Below, piece by piece: positions 22,875-33,688 of a stretch of DNA of 64,000 bases (position 1 is its first letter; each line of letters starts with the position of its first letter). The stretch is from NCBI GenBank assembly GCA_903847315.1, contig CAINDG010000026.1, positions 1 to 64,000 on the forward strand, given 5' to 3'. Source of the stretch: an uncultured Planctomycetota bacterium (lineage in GTDB: Bacteria; Planctomycetota; Phycisphaerae; Sedimentisphaerales; UBA12454). The notes beneath the pieces were generated by a model. The model made no database searches. It was given only the letters and a program-made list of their open reading frames with translations, and was not told the DNA's origin. The translations under genes and the position numbers were made by a program.

Positions 22875-25800
22875 TCAGCTGCAACCCATTGAGTTCCCGC
22901 AGTTAAAGCACTTATAGCAGGAGCCGTTGCGGACGGTAATAGAGCCGCAAATATCGCAGACCGGGGCATCATCCTGAAAATGCTCGAACTGTGCGTTAAA
23001 CTGCTGCACAGCGGCAGCCTCAGCCTGTACGTCACTGTCGCCTTTTACCATGGAACTTACCATTGCGACTGTCCTGTCAGCTAAATCAGCTAACCTGCTT
23101 TTTTCGTGACGATGCGAAAATGAATCCGAATCGTCGAGCGATTTTACCGGCGGTTTGGGCTGGGTGGCTTTAGCCTCCGCTATTTTTTTGGCGAGGTCTT
23201 TTGTCTTTTCGACAAGAGTCTTCGCGGTAGTTGTGGTCTTATTCTCCGGCGGATTGGATTCGGAACGGTTCGGCGTGTTCTTCTCGGCGTAGCCGGGGAT
23301 AAATTCGCAGCCCATCCAGCAGAAAATATAATCAATCAAACTCTTTGCGAACGGAATATTTTTGTTCGATGTCATACCGGCCGGCTCGAATCTGGCATGT
23401 CTGAACTTATCGACAAGCGTAATCAGCGGTACGCCATACTGCAGGGCCATTGAAACGCAGGTGCCGACAACGTCCATCAGGCCGCCGACAGTACTGCCTT
23501 CCTTTGCCATCGTAATAAACAGTTCGCCCGGCTGACCGTCGTCATAAAGCCCGACCGTCAGATAGCCTTCGTGGCCGGCGACTGAGAATTTATGCGTAAT
23601 GCTCTTTCTGGTCTCCGGCAGTCTTCGCCTGTACGGTTTTGCCGGTGCGGCGACGGTGACGACTTTATTTGAATCTTCTTTTGAATCGGCCGTGTGTTCG
23701 TTGGTCTTTACCGGCTGAAGAAGTTTTGAACCGTCGCGATAAATTGCGACAGCTTTTAAACCAAGTTTCCAGCCTTCGATATATGCCGACTTTATTTCTT
23801 CAGCGGTTGTTTCTTTCGACATATTGATTGTTTTACTGATAGCTCCGCTGATAAACGGCTGAACCGCGGCCATCATTTTTATATGTGCCATATAATGTAT
23901 GCTGCGGGAGCCTTTTTGCGGCCTGAAAGCGCAATCGAATATTGACAAATGCGCCTTGTTGAGTTTTTTACTTGTTTCGATAGAATCGTCTTTATCGATG
24001 TCATCGCAGATATGCTTGATATCTTCAGCGCTGTAGCCGATTCTCTCCAGAGCCATCGGAACAGTTTTGTTAACGATTTTCAAAATTCCGCCGCCGGCAA
24101 GGAGTTTATATTTTACAAGCGCGATGTCCGGCTCGACTCCCGTTGTATCGCAGTCCATCATAAAGCCGATAGTTCCTGTCGGAGCAAGGACGGTGACCTG
24201 AGCGTTTCTGAATCCGAATTTCGTACCGGAATCAAGGGCCTGGTCCCATGCGTCTTTTGCTGCGCTTAGCAGATAATCCGGACAGTTCACTTCGGAGATG
24301 TTTCTGCTGTGCTCTCGGTGCATATTGATTACGTTCAGCATAGCCTGAGAGTTTTGATGATATTTTTCGAATGGGCCTTTTGCCGCGGCGATTTCAGCGC
24401 TGGTTATATATGCTGTTCCTGTAAGAAGTGCGCTTATGGCCGATGCGAGCGTTCTTGCCTGGTCGCTGTCGTAAGCCAGAGCAAGGCTCATAGCGAGACA
24501 GCCGAGATTTGCATAACCCAATCCCAGCGCACGGAAATTATGGCTGTTTTCAGTAATGGCGGCATTTGGATAACTGCCGTTATCGACGAGGATTTCCTGT
24601 GCGATAATATATATTCGTATCGCGGATTTGAATCGTTCCACGTCGAACGAGCCGTCTTCTTTTCTGAATTTCATCAGGTTCAACGAGGCAAGATTGCAGG
24701 CCGAGTCGTCAATGAACATATATTCGCTGCACGGATTGGAAGCGTGTATTTCGCCGGCGTTCGGGCAGGTATGCCATCTGTTGATTGTGGAGTGATATTG
24801 GATGCCCGGATCGCCGCAATACCTTGTCGCTTCAGCAATTAAGTCAAGCAGTTCGTTTGCCTTATATTTTACCGAAGGCTTGCCGGATGTAACCTCATAG
24901 GTTGTCCAGACCTCGTCTTTTTCGACAGCTTCCATAAACTGGTCGGTAACTCTTACCGATAAATTTGAGTTTTGGAACATAACGCTGTTATACGCATCGC
25001 TGTTGAATGGTCCGCCGTATCCTTCTCTTATTAGAGCGCGGGCTTTTTTCTCTTCTTCCAGTTTGCAGGTGATAAATTCCCTGATATCCGGATGAGTAAT
25101 CATCAGCGACTGCATTTTAGCGGCGCGTCTTGTCTTGCCGCCGGATTTTACTACCGCCGCAATCTGGTCATAGACCCGCATAAAGCTCAGCGGCCCGGAC
25201 GGTTTTCCGCCGCCGGCAAGTTTCTCTTTGCTGCTGCGAAGAGTAGAAAGGTCTGTGCCTGTGCCGGAACCGTGCTTGAAAAGCATCGCTTCGTTTGCGG
25301 CAAGTTTCATTATATCTTCCATCGTATCTTTTACAGACTGGATGAAACATGCCGACGCCTGCGGATACTCGTAACTGCTCTTGCACGGCGCAGGTTTATT
25401 TTGTTTGGTGTCCCAGTGCCAGTTGTGTTCGCTGCCTTCTATGCCGTAAACGTCTTTAAGGCCTACGTTGAACCATACCGGAGAATTGAATGAGCCATAT
25501 TGATTGACGCACAGCCAGACCAGTTCATTGTAAAAGTTTTCAGTATCTGTCTGGGTGGCGAAGTATCCATCTTTGTGTCCTCTGTCGGCGATTGTTCTGC
25601 AGACGCGGTGAATAAGCTGCTTGACGGAATTTTCGCGATGACCTGAGTCCATATCGCCATAGAAATATTTGCTTACGACGACTTTTGTGGCAAGTTGACT
25701 CCACGAGGCGGGGACTTCAACGTCATTTTGCTCGAAGACTACTTCGCCGCCGTCGCCTGTGATTTTCGCCTGTCTTATTTCCCATTCAATCTGGTCGAAT

Positions 25801-25934
25801 GGATGCACCGCAGGTGTAGAAAAGAACTGATTTATTTTAAGTCCTTTTGGTCTCGCTCCGGGACTTTGCCAGTTCTTCAGACCACTCTTGTCGTTTCTTT
25901 CCATAAAACCATTCGAATTGCTGTTCGTGGCCAT
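22875..25934 (-). CDS. nrdJ: Class II (B12-dependent) ribonucleotide reductase
   Basis: Adenosylcobalamin-dependent reductase that makes deoxyribonucleotides without oxygen, 1019 residues. Diagnostic blocks: ASACFIQSVKDTMEDI, HGSGTGTDLSTLRSS, NPCSEYMFIDDSACNLASLN with active-site Cys, and APTGTIGFMMDCDTTGVEPD. The C-terminal tail carries paired CxxC motifs (CDICGS, CYKCFNCG), a likely zinc or redox site. Two NrdR-type boxes lie upstream, so expression should respond to nucleotide levels. It suits an anaerobic or variable-oxygen organism with B12 supply. Confidence 0.97.
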   Translation of the reverse strand: MATNSNSNGFMERNDKSGLKNWQSPGARPKGLKINQFFSTPAVHPFDQIEWEIRQAKITGDGGEVVFEQNDVEVPASWSQLATKVVVSKYFYGDMDSGHRENSVKQLIHRVCRTIADRGHKDGYFATQTDTENFYNELVWLCVNQYGSFNSPVWFNVGLKDVYGIEGSEHNWHWDTKQNKPAPCKSSYEYPQASACFIQSVKDTMEDIMKLAANEAMLFKHGSGTGTDLSTLRSSKEKLAGGGKPSGPLSFMRVYDQIAAVVKSGGKTRRAAKMQSLMITHPDIREFITCKLEEEKKARALIREGYGGPFNSDAYNSVMFQNSNLSVRVTDQFMEAVEKDEVWTTYEVTSGKPSVKYKANELLDLIAEATRYCGDPGIQYHSTINRWHTCPNAGEIHASNPCSEYMFIDDSACNLASLNLMKFRKEDGSFDVERFKSAIRIYIIAQEILVDNGSYPNAAITENSHNFRALGLGYANLGCLAMSLALAYDSDQARTLASAISALLTGTAYITSAEIAAAKGPFEKYHQNSQAMLNVINMHREHSRNISEVNCPDYLLSAAKDAWDQALDSGTKFGFRNAQVTVLAPTGTIGFMMDCDTTGVEPDIALVKYKLLAGGGILKIVNKTVPMALERIGYSAEDIKHICDDIDKDDSIETSKKLNKAHLSIFDCAFRPQKGSRSIHYMAHIKMMAAVQPFISGAISKTINMSKETTAEEIKSAYIEGWKLGLKAVAIYRDGSKLLQPVKTNEHTADSKEDSNKVVTVAAPAKPYRRRLPETRKSITHKFSVAGHEGYLTVGLYDDGQPGELFITMAKEGSTVGGLMDVVGTCVSMALQYGVPLITLVDKFRHARFEPAGMTSNKNIPFAKSLIDYIFCWMGCEFIPGYAEKNTPNRSESNPPENKTTTTAKTLVEKTKDLAKKIAEAKATQPKPPVKSLDDSDSFSHRHEKSRLADLADRTVAMVSSMVKGDSDVQAEAAAVQQFNAQFEHFQDDAPVCDICGSITVRNGSCYKCFNCGNSMGCS

Positions 25935-25971
25935 TACGCCTCCCTACAAAAATCGCTTCCTTGCGGCTGAG

Positions 25972-26019
25972 TACACAATATATTGTAAATATTGAGGATA
26001 AACCACAATATATAGGTGG
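25972..26019. promoter_or_regulatory. Pair of NrdR-type operator boxes upstream of nrdJ
   Basis: Two sites share CACAATATAT: ACACAATATATTGT at 25973-25986 and CCACAATATATAGG at 26003-26016, placed 30 bases apart (about three turns). Both match the NrdR box pattern of an AT-rich palindrome with CAATATAT core. Box tandems at this spacing are the usual NrdR arrangement. They lie 40-85 bases upstream of the nrdJ start. Confidence 0.78.
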
Positions 26020-26230
26020 TTACCTATATAAAATATACTACGAACAGAAACCGGCTTTATCAATCGAAAAAAGGAAAAAATTATTAAAATTTTGTTACTC
26101 CTTATGGCTTCTGAACCTGCGATAAAAAATTTTCTGCAAACTGTCTCAGAGTTAGGATGTTAGTTGTTGAAAAGACGATTAAATTGAAAAAGAGTGTCTA
26201 AAAAAGGTCTTGAAGTTTAGAATAGTCGAT

Positions 26231-27571
26231 ATGGCAAAAAACGATTTATCGGACGTTACGGGCAGACTTCGAAGGGAGATAAAAGACTTTCCGGCCGGAC
26301 CCGGCCTGTATTTTATGAAGGACTCGAAAGGAACGGTTCTTTATGTCGGCAAGGCCAAGAATTTGCGGTCGCGCGCCGCGAGTTATTTTCAGCCGTCGGC
26401 AGATATCGAATCGAGCCGCGGACCGAGAATCGTCGAAATGCTCGCAAAGGTCAGAACGGTTGATTTCCTTGAAACCAAAAGCGAAGTTGACGCGGTACTG
26501 CAGGAAGCAAGGCTGATAAAAGACATCCGTCCGCCTTATAATGCGGATTTAACCGACGACAAGACATTTCCATATCTTGAAATAACGATTCGCGATGAAT
26601 ATCCGGCTGTCTATATAACAAGAAAGCCGCAAACCGGCAGCAGACTGTTCGGTCCGTTCGCAAACGTCGGCGATTTAAGAGGAGCGATGGTCGTTCTCCA
26701 GAAGATATTTAAGTTTCGCACCTGCCGGCTTGAGATTTCAGAATCTGACGACAAACGAAAGTTCTTCAGGCCCTGTATTCTTTACAGTATAAAACAATGT
26801 ACCGCCCCCTGCGCCGACAAGATAAGCAAAGCCGATTATCGCAAAGTTATTAAAGATTTGACAACTTTTCTTAACTCCAAGCGGTCAATAGTGTTACGGC
26901 AGTTAAAAAAGCAGATGGCCGAATCTGCCGGCTCGCGGGATTATGAAAAAGCGGCAATGTATCGTGACAGAATTCGCCTGATAGAAAATCTGGACAAACG
27001 AGGCTCTGTCGCCGAAGATGTCCAGCCGGAAGTTTTCGCGGTCGAGCCGACCGATGCCCTTGAAAAATTGCAAAAACTTCTTGGCAGTACAAATCCTGTC
27101 CGTGTAATCGAAGGTTTTGATATTGCCCATATCAGCGGTTCAGAAACTGTTGGTTCTCTTGTGCGGTTTATCGACGGCAGACCTTTTAAGGCAGGCTTCA
27201 GGCGGTACAAAATCAAAACGGTCAGAGGAATAGATGATTATGCCTGTTTGAAAGAGGTTTTGCTTCGCCGTTTCCGTCACGCCGCGGCAGGGGAGGAACT
27301 TTGGCCGGATTTGGTATTAGTCGATGGCGGTATCGGTCAGCTTCACGCCGCAGAAGATGCGTTTAAAGAATTAAATGTTGCAAGACCGCTTCTTGTTTCA
27401 ATTGCAAAAAGAGAGGAAATTATTTATATTGCCGGAAAAGATGAATCGTTAAAATTGTCTGCTACCAATCCTGCGAAAAAGCTGTTACAATATGTCCGTG
27501 ACGAAGCGCATCGTTTTGCTCAGCACTATCATCATATTTTGAGAAGTAAAAAAATGCTTAATAAGTCATAA
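26231..27571 (+). CDS. uvrC: UvrC-type excinuclease subunit lacking the C-terminal HhH
   Basis: A nucleotide-excision repair nuclease that cuts both sides of a lesion with UvrB. The order is GIY-YIG domain (GPGLYFMKDSKGTVLYVGKA), cysteine-containing region (CRLEISE to CTAPC), a UVR segment (SRDYEKAAMYRDRI) for UvrB contact, and the RNase H-like nuclease (EGFDIAHISGSETVGSLVRF, DLVLVDGGIGQLHAA, RDEAHRFAQHYH). The protein stops just after this block at about 446 residues, whereas full UvrC is near 600 and ends in a tandem helix-hairpin-helix. I start at ATG 26231. The stop is followed directly by the next gene's ribosome site, so truncation looks stable. Confidence 0.88.
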   Translation: MAKNDLSDVTGRLRREIKDFPAGPGLYFMKDSKGTVLYVGKAKNLRSRAASYFQPSADIESSRGPRIVEMLAKVRTVDFLETKSEVDAVLQEARLIKDIRPPYNADLTDDKTFPYLEITIRDEYPAVYITRKPQTGSRLFGPFANVGDLRGAMVVLQKIFKFRTCRLEISESDDKRKFFRPCILYSIKQCTAPCADKISKADYRKVIKDLTTFLNSKRSIVLRQLKKQMAESAGSRDYEKAAMYRDRIRLIENLDKRGSVAEDVQPEVFAVEPTDALEKLQKLLGSTNPVRVIEGFDIAHISGSETVGSLVRFIDGRPFKAGFRRYKIKTVRGIDDYACLKEVLLRRFRHAAAGEELWPDLVLVDGGIGQLHAAEDAFKELNVARPLLVSIAKREEIIYIAGKDESLKLSATNPAKKLLQYVRDEAHRFAQHYHHILRSKKMLNKS

Positions 27572-27600
27572 CCTGTAAATTGTGTTTTAAGGAGAAAATT

Positions 27601-28098
27601 ATGACTGTCAGAACTTATATCAAATCAACATTGATTGCCGGGCTCCTGGTTATGTCCATTGGAGGTTTGTTATTGCATTCCAGGATTCATCCTGTCAAAG
27701 CGAATTATTCAAACCTTGTTCCGGCCATCGCGGGCATTCTGGGCATTTTGGCTGTTCCTCTTCTTTTTTGCTTCAAGAGAACGATTGCCTACGGCTATGT
27801 TTTAAATGGATTTTTGGTCATTATAGGCACTATTACAATGGCTCATTTTTCAATTGCTCATTGGCCCAATCCGACAACGCTGCAGGCGATTATGCTGAAT
27901 ACGACATTAGCTGATATATTGATTTTGTGGGGCAAATTTTTTATCGGAAAATCTCTTTTCGATTTGGAATTCCTGGGCTATGACGCGGCAAGGGAGAAAA
28001 AGGGCAAGACTTTTCGTTATCCCAATATGGGCTGGTGGTTTATCCACCTTGCCGCGGTAAGCCTTATATATTATATCGGGTTTATGTTGTGGAGATAA
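27601..28098 (+). CDS. Four-helix membrane protein of unknown function
   Basis: A 165-residue protein starting at ATG 27601 after a good AAGGAG site. Hydrophobic helices lie near residues 9-30, 43-62, 66-90 and 143-162, with a conserved-looking cytoplasmic GYDAAREKKGKTFRYPNMG before the last. The last helix begins GWWFIHLAAVSLIYYIGF, a pattern repeated in the small protein that follows two bases later. It belongs to no family I recognise. Confidence 0.75.
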   Translation: MTVRTYIKSTLIAGLLVMSIGGLLLHSRIHPVKANYSNLVPAIAGILGILAVPLLFCFKRTIAYGYVLNGFLVIIGTITMAHFSIAHWPNPTTLQAIMLNTTLADILILWGKFFIGKSLFDLEFLGYDAAREKKGKTFRYPNMGWWFIHLAAVSLIYYIGFMLWR

Positions 28099-28100
28099 AT

Positions 28101-28196
28101 ATGAGTCAGTTTAAAATGTTTACATTGAATTGGTGGATACTTCACATATTGGCGATAGCATTTTTTCTCTACCTCGGCCATTCGGTTCACTTTTGA
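28101..28196 (+). CDS. 31-residue membrane microprotein
   Basis: ATG at 28101 lies two bases after the stop of the preceding membrane protein. The 31 residues form one helix (NWWILHILAIAFFLYLGHSV). This matches the neighbour's final helix in layout: WW, then His three residues later, then Ala/aromatic positions and a Tyr-x-Gly. The likeness and coupling argue it is a real gene derived from, or paired with, that helix. Function unknown. Confidence 0.55.
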   Translation: MSQFKMFTLNWWILHILAIAFFLYLGHSVHF

Positions 28197-28204
28197 TTTG
28201 TGGC

Positions 28205-29134
28205 CTATCGGACAAACCATGAGCCGATGCGGAGCAGAAATTTTTTGCCGAGTCCGTTAATTGCGTAGGAAGTCAATCTCATCGTTTCGCCGACAGTTTG
28301 CAAAACGCCTTTTTCCCCGCCGGAGAAACGCATTGTATTTGAGACATTTCTTTTTTCGTCGAACTGGTAATCGTATCCTCTTATTATCGTAACGGGAATG
28401 CCCGCGTCTGTTTGCCCGAATAGTAAAGCTGAAGCCGCGGTGATTTCCTGCCCGACCAAATCAACGCCGCCGAATTTCGGTTTGCCGAACTTGTCCTTTT
28501 TGCCGAACATTATCGAGCAGGGATTTATGCCCGACGAGCCGACAGCGGTATCAATTGTGCCGTAGAAAGTTAATTCCGTATCGGCAAGGATTACAGCGAT
28601 TTTTCTGCCGGAAATTTTTTCGATTTCTTTTCTTATTTTTAAGGCCTCGCCGTCCGGATTTTCCGGAAACAGGCTGACGATTCCTTCCGGATGATTTGAG
28701 CCGTCGATTCCCGCGTCGCAGGTATGAATGCTGCCGGAGGGACTTTTGGTTATAAAAAGGCATTTTTCGTTATCGCATAATTTCTGAGTTGTTTCAGTAT
28801 TTGTTGAGCCGTCGACGATGTATTTTCCTATTACGCCGCCAAGCGGCAGAACGGCGACGACCTGATGGCCCACATCGAAAATCATCTGGACCCATATCGG
28901 GTCTTTGCCGGTCTTTTTGGAAATTTTCAGGGCTTTTTCGCTTATTTTTACATCTGATTTTTTTCTTGTCAAACCAAGCGCCTTCGAGACGATTTTACTT
29001 GTCAGTACGATTATATCTTTATCGTTTATGCCTGTGTTTTCGCTTTTTGCGCAATCACAGATAATTTGAGCGAGCCTGTCGCCCGCTTTGATTTCCGGTA
29101 TCGTCTGCAAACCCAGCACCTCAATTTTTTTCAT
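28205..29134 (-). CDS. CofE-like F420-0:glutamate ligase family protein
   Basis: A 309-residue protein of the F420:gamma-glutamyl ligase fold (PF01996 type). Family blocks: VLGLQTIPEIKAGDRLAQII, DKDIIVLTSKIVSKA, GGVIGKYIVDGS-type Gly-rich region, DAGIDGSNHPEG, ILADTELTFYG and GSSGINP. In F420 makers it adds glutamates to F420-0. Bacterial homologues outside F420 producers have unknown roles, and no other F420 gene is visible here. It overlaps ribD by four bases, so it is coupled to riboflavin synthesis, which shares a precursor with F420. Confidence 0.85.
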   Translation of the reverse strand: MKKIEVLGLQTIPEIKAGDRLAQIICDCAKSENTGINDKDIIVLTSKIVSKALGLTRKKSDVKISEKALKISKKTGKDPIWVQMIFDVGHQVVAVLPLGGVIGKYIVDGSTNTETTQKLCDNEKCLFITKSPSGSIHTCDAGIDGSNHPEGIVSLFPENPDGEALKIRKEIEKISGRKIAVILADTELTFYGTIDTAVGSSGINPCSIMFGKKDKFGKPKFGGVDLVGQEITAASALLFGQTDAGIPVTIIRGYDYQFDEKRNVSNTMRFSGGEKGVLQTVGETMRLTSYAINGLGKKFLLRIGSWFVR

Positions 29135-30231
29135 TTTATAAGTTCCGTCAATCGTATGTTTTTGTCGAATAATTTTTTGTCTTCGTAATTATTTTTGAGC
29201 TGACTGTAAAATTTTCTCATTATTTGTGACCCTTTTACTTTGCCGTTTCTGCCGAGTTTTTCATTTGAAGTATAAATAATGATTTCATCGGCGAGTCTCT
29301 GTTTCAAAAACGATGTAATGACTTTTTCCCCGCCTTCGACGAGTAATTGCTGAATATTTCTTTTGCCAAGCTCCGCGAGTACTGCTTTAAGATTTATTTC
29401 GCCTTTATATTTTCCGGCTTTTACTATTTCGACGCCTTCAATACTGTCATTTCGAGCGGAGGCCGCTTTGCGGCCGGAGTCGAGAAATCTTTTGTTTGTC
29501 GTAAAGATGCAGACAGGCGTTTTTTTTGCTGTTTTGATTAAATTGCAGTTTCGTGGGATTTTTAACTGGCTGTCTAAGACAAATCTTAACGGCCCTCTGC
29601 CGGTATCCGGCCTTGCGGTCAGCATCGGGTTATCTTCCAGAACGGTATTTATACCGACGAGGATTGCCTGGACTTTTTTCCGCAGTTTATGAGAGTCTTT
29701 TCTGCTTTTTGAATTTGTTATCCATCGTTTTTTATCGGTTCGGCCTAAAAAACCATCTTTGCTTTGTGCCCATTTGGTAATTACCCAGGGGTTTCCTGTT
29801 TTTGCGAATTTAAAGAATGGAGCATTTAAAATTTCAGCTTCTTTTTTACAAATACCCGTTTTAATTTCGACCCCGGCCTGTTTTAAGATTTTAAAGCCTT
29901 TGCCGCTGACCTTTTTTGTCGGGTCTCCAGCGGCCGCGACGACTTTTTTGATACCTGCTTTGATAATTGCGATTGTGCAGGGCGGCGTTTTGCCGAAATG
30001 ACAGCAAGGCTCAAGCGTTACATACATTGTTGCCCCGGCAGGGGACTTTTTGCAGCTTTTTAACGCGTTTATTTCTGCGTGAGGAGCACCGAATTTTTTA
30101 TGAAATCCTTTCCCGAGGATTTTATCGTTTTTTACTATAACGCATCCAACGGCAGGATTGGGCTCAACATTGTCGAGGCCTTTTTTGGCAAGTTCAAGAG
30201 CCAGTTTCATATATTTGATTTCTCTGCTCAC
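29131..30231 (-). CDS. ribD: Bifunctional riboflavin deaminase/reductase
   Basis: Catalyses the deamination and then the NADPH-dependent side-chain reduction in riboflavin synthesis, 366 residues. The N-terminal deaminase has zinc ligands in HAEINAL (51-57) and PCCHFGKTPPC (75-85). The C-terminal reductase begins near ITKWAQSKDGF and includes GINTVLEDNPMLTAR and LLVEGGEKVITSFL. It follows ligA by two bases and overlaps the CofE-like gene at its end, giving a tight three-gene set. Confidence 0.96.
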   Translation of the reverse strand: MSREIKYMKLALELAKKGLDNVEPNPAVGCVIVKNDKILGKGFHKKFGAPHAEINALKSCKKSPAGATMYVTLEPCCHFGKTPPCTIAIIKAGIKKVVAAAGDPTKKVSGKGFKILKQAGVEIKTGICKKEAEILNAPFFKFAKTGNPWVITKWAQSKDGFLGRTDKKRWITNSKSRKDSHKLRKKVQAILVGINTVLEDNPMLTARPDTGRGPLRFVLDSQLKIPRNCNLIKTAKKTPVCIFTTNKRFLDSGRKAASARNDSIEGVEIVKAGKYKGEINLKAVLAELGKRNIQQLLVEGGEKVITSFLKQRLADEIIIYTSNEKLGRNGKVKGSQIMRKFYSQLKNNYEDKKLFDKNIRLTELIK

Positions 30232-30233
30232 AG

Positions 30234-32730
<2,497 letters not shown>

Positions 32731-32745
32731 CGGTTTTCGAGATGC

Positions 32746-33537
32746 TTATTTAGCCGTTATTCCTGCAGGCACAAGATATATTTCAACTCGCCTGTTTTTC
32801 GGATTACCTTTATGGCCTTCTTCATTTGCTTCAAAAGGTCTGTATTCGCCATATCCTTTTACGCTCAACCGCGTCGGCTTTACGCCATTGGATTCCATAA
32901 GTTTTTCAACTGCGATAGCCCTGTGTACCGACAGGTGCCAGTTTGTCGGGTGCATAGTTATTGTGTCGGATTTTCTAATGGGGATATCGTCCGTATGGCC
33001 TACGATGGTTACGTCAAAACCTTCAGCAGAATGCGAATTGATTATTGTGCTCAGTTTCCTCATCAAATCAACTGCCTGTGGAGCCACAACATCGCTGCCC
33101 TTTTCGAACAGCAGGTCGCTTTTAAATTTAACCATTCCGCTTGCCTCGTCGAAGGTAATTATATCGCTGTTTTCGGCGGCGAATTTTTCAAGGTCGCTTG
33201 CAAGCTCCGGCGGAAGGACAGAACCTCCCAGTGCCGACTGCATTCTCTTAATCAATTCTTCTTTCTTCGCGATATCACTCTGTAATGCCTCGACTTTTTT
33301 GCTCAAAGCGTTAGTATCGGCAGCGCAGGCTTCCTGTGCCTCAGCCAATAGCTTTTCAGTTTGCGTAAGTTTTAATTTCGCCACGTTAAATTGGCTTTCG
33401 AGTTCGTCTATTCTCTGCTGCTGACTGCGGTTTCGCAGTTTCAAATCGTCATATTGCTGCTGAGAGTTACAGCCGCTTACAAAAAGGGCGGCCGACAATG
33501 AAATGACCACAAAACCGATTAAATTCTTGACCTGCAT
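32746..33537 (-). CDS. OmpA/Pal-family lipoprotein with coiled coil
   Basis: I choose ATG 33537, preceded by AAGGA. The signal ends in a lipobox, ALFVSGC, so it is probably lipidated at the outer or inner membrane. Residues about 30-100 are a coiled coil (SQQQRIDELESQ to KKEELIKRMQSA). The C-terminal third is an OmpA-like peptidoglycan-binding domain (VTIVGHTDDIPIRKS, NWHLSVHRAIAVEKLMESNG, RLSVKGYGEYRPFEANEEGH, NRRVEIYL). It should tie the envelope to the cell wall, or act as a MotB-like anchor. It lies 15 bases ahead of ndk. Confidence 0.9.
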   Translation of the reverse strand: MQVKNLIGFVVISLSAALFVSGCNSQQQYDDLKLRNRSQQQRIDELESQFNVAKLKLTQTEKLLAEAQEACAADTNALSKKVEALQSDIAKKEELIKRMQSALGGSVLPPELASDLEKFAAENSDIITFDEASGMVKFKSDLLFEKGSDVVAPQAVDLMRKLSTIINSHSAEGFDVTIVGHTDDIPIRKSDTITMHPTNWHLSVHRAIAVEKLMESNGVKPTRLSVKGYGEYRPFEANEEGHKGNPKNRRVEIYLVPAGITAK

Positions 33538-33688
33538 TTTCTTGTCCTTTCCTGACAAAACTTGTCCGCCTTTGGCGAGACAATTAATCCTTTTTATTTA
33601 TTGCAATTAGACAGGGACTAAAATTTATCACAAGCAGATATAAATGCCAGAAAAAAATCAGCCGAAAAAACGGATTTAACCTTATGAT

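Noticed and set aside
24309-24842. Plus-strand frame of 177 codons opposite nrdJ
   Set aside because: Antisense to a well-supported gene and without any ribosome site or domain.
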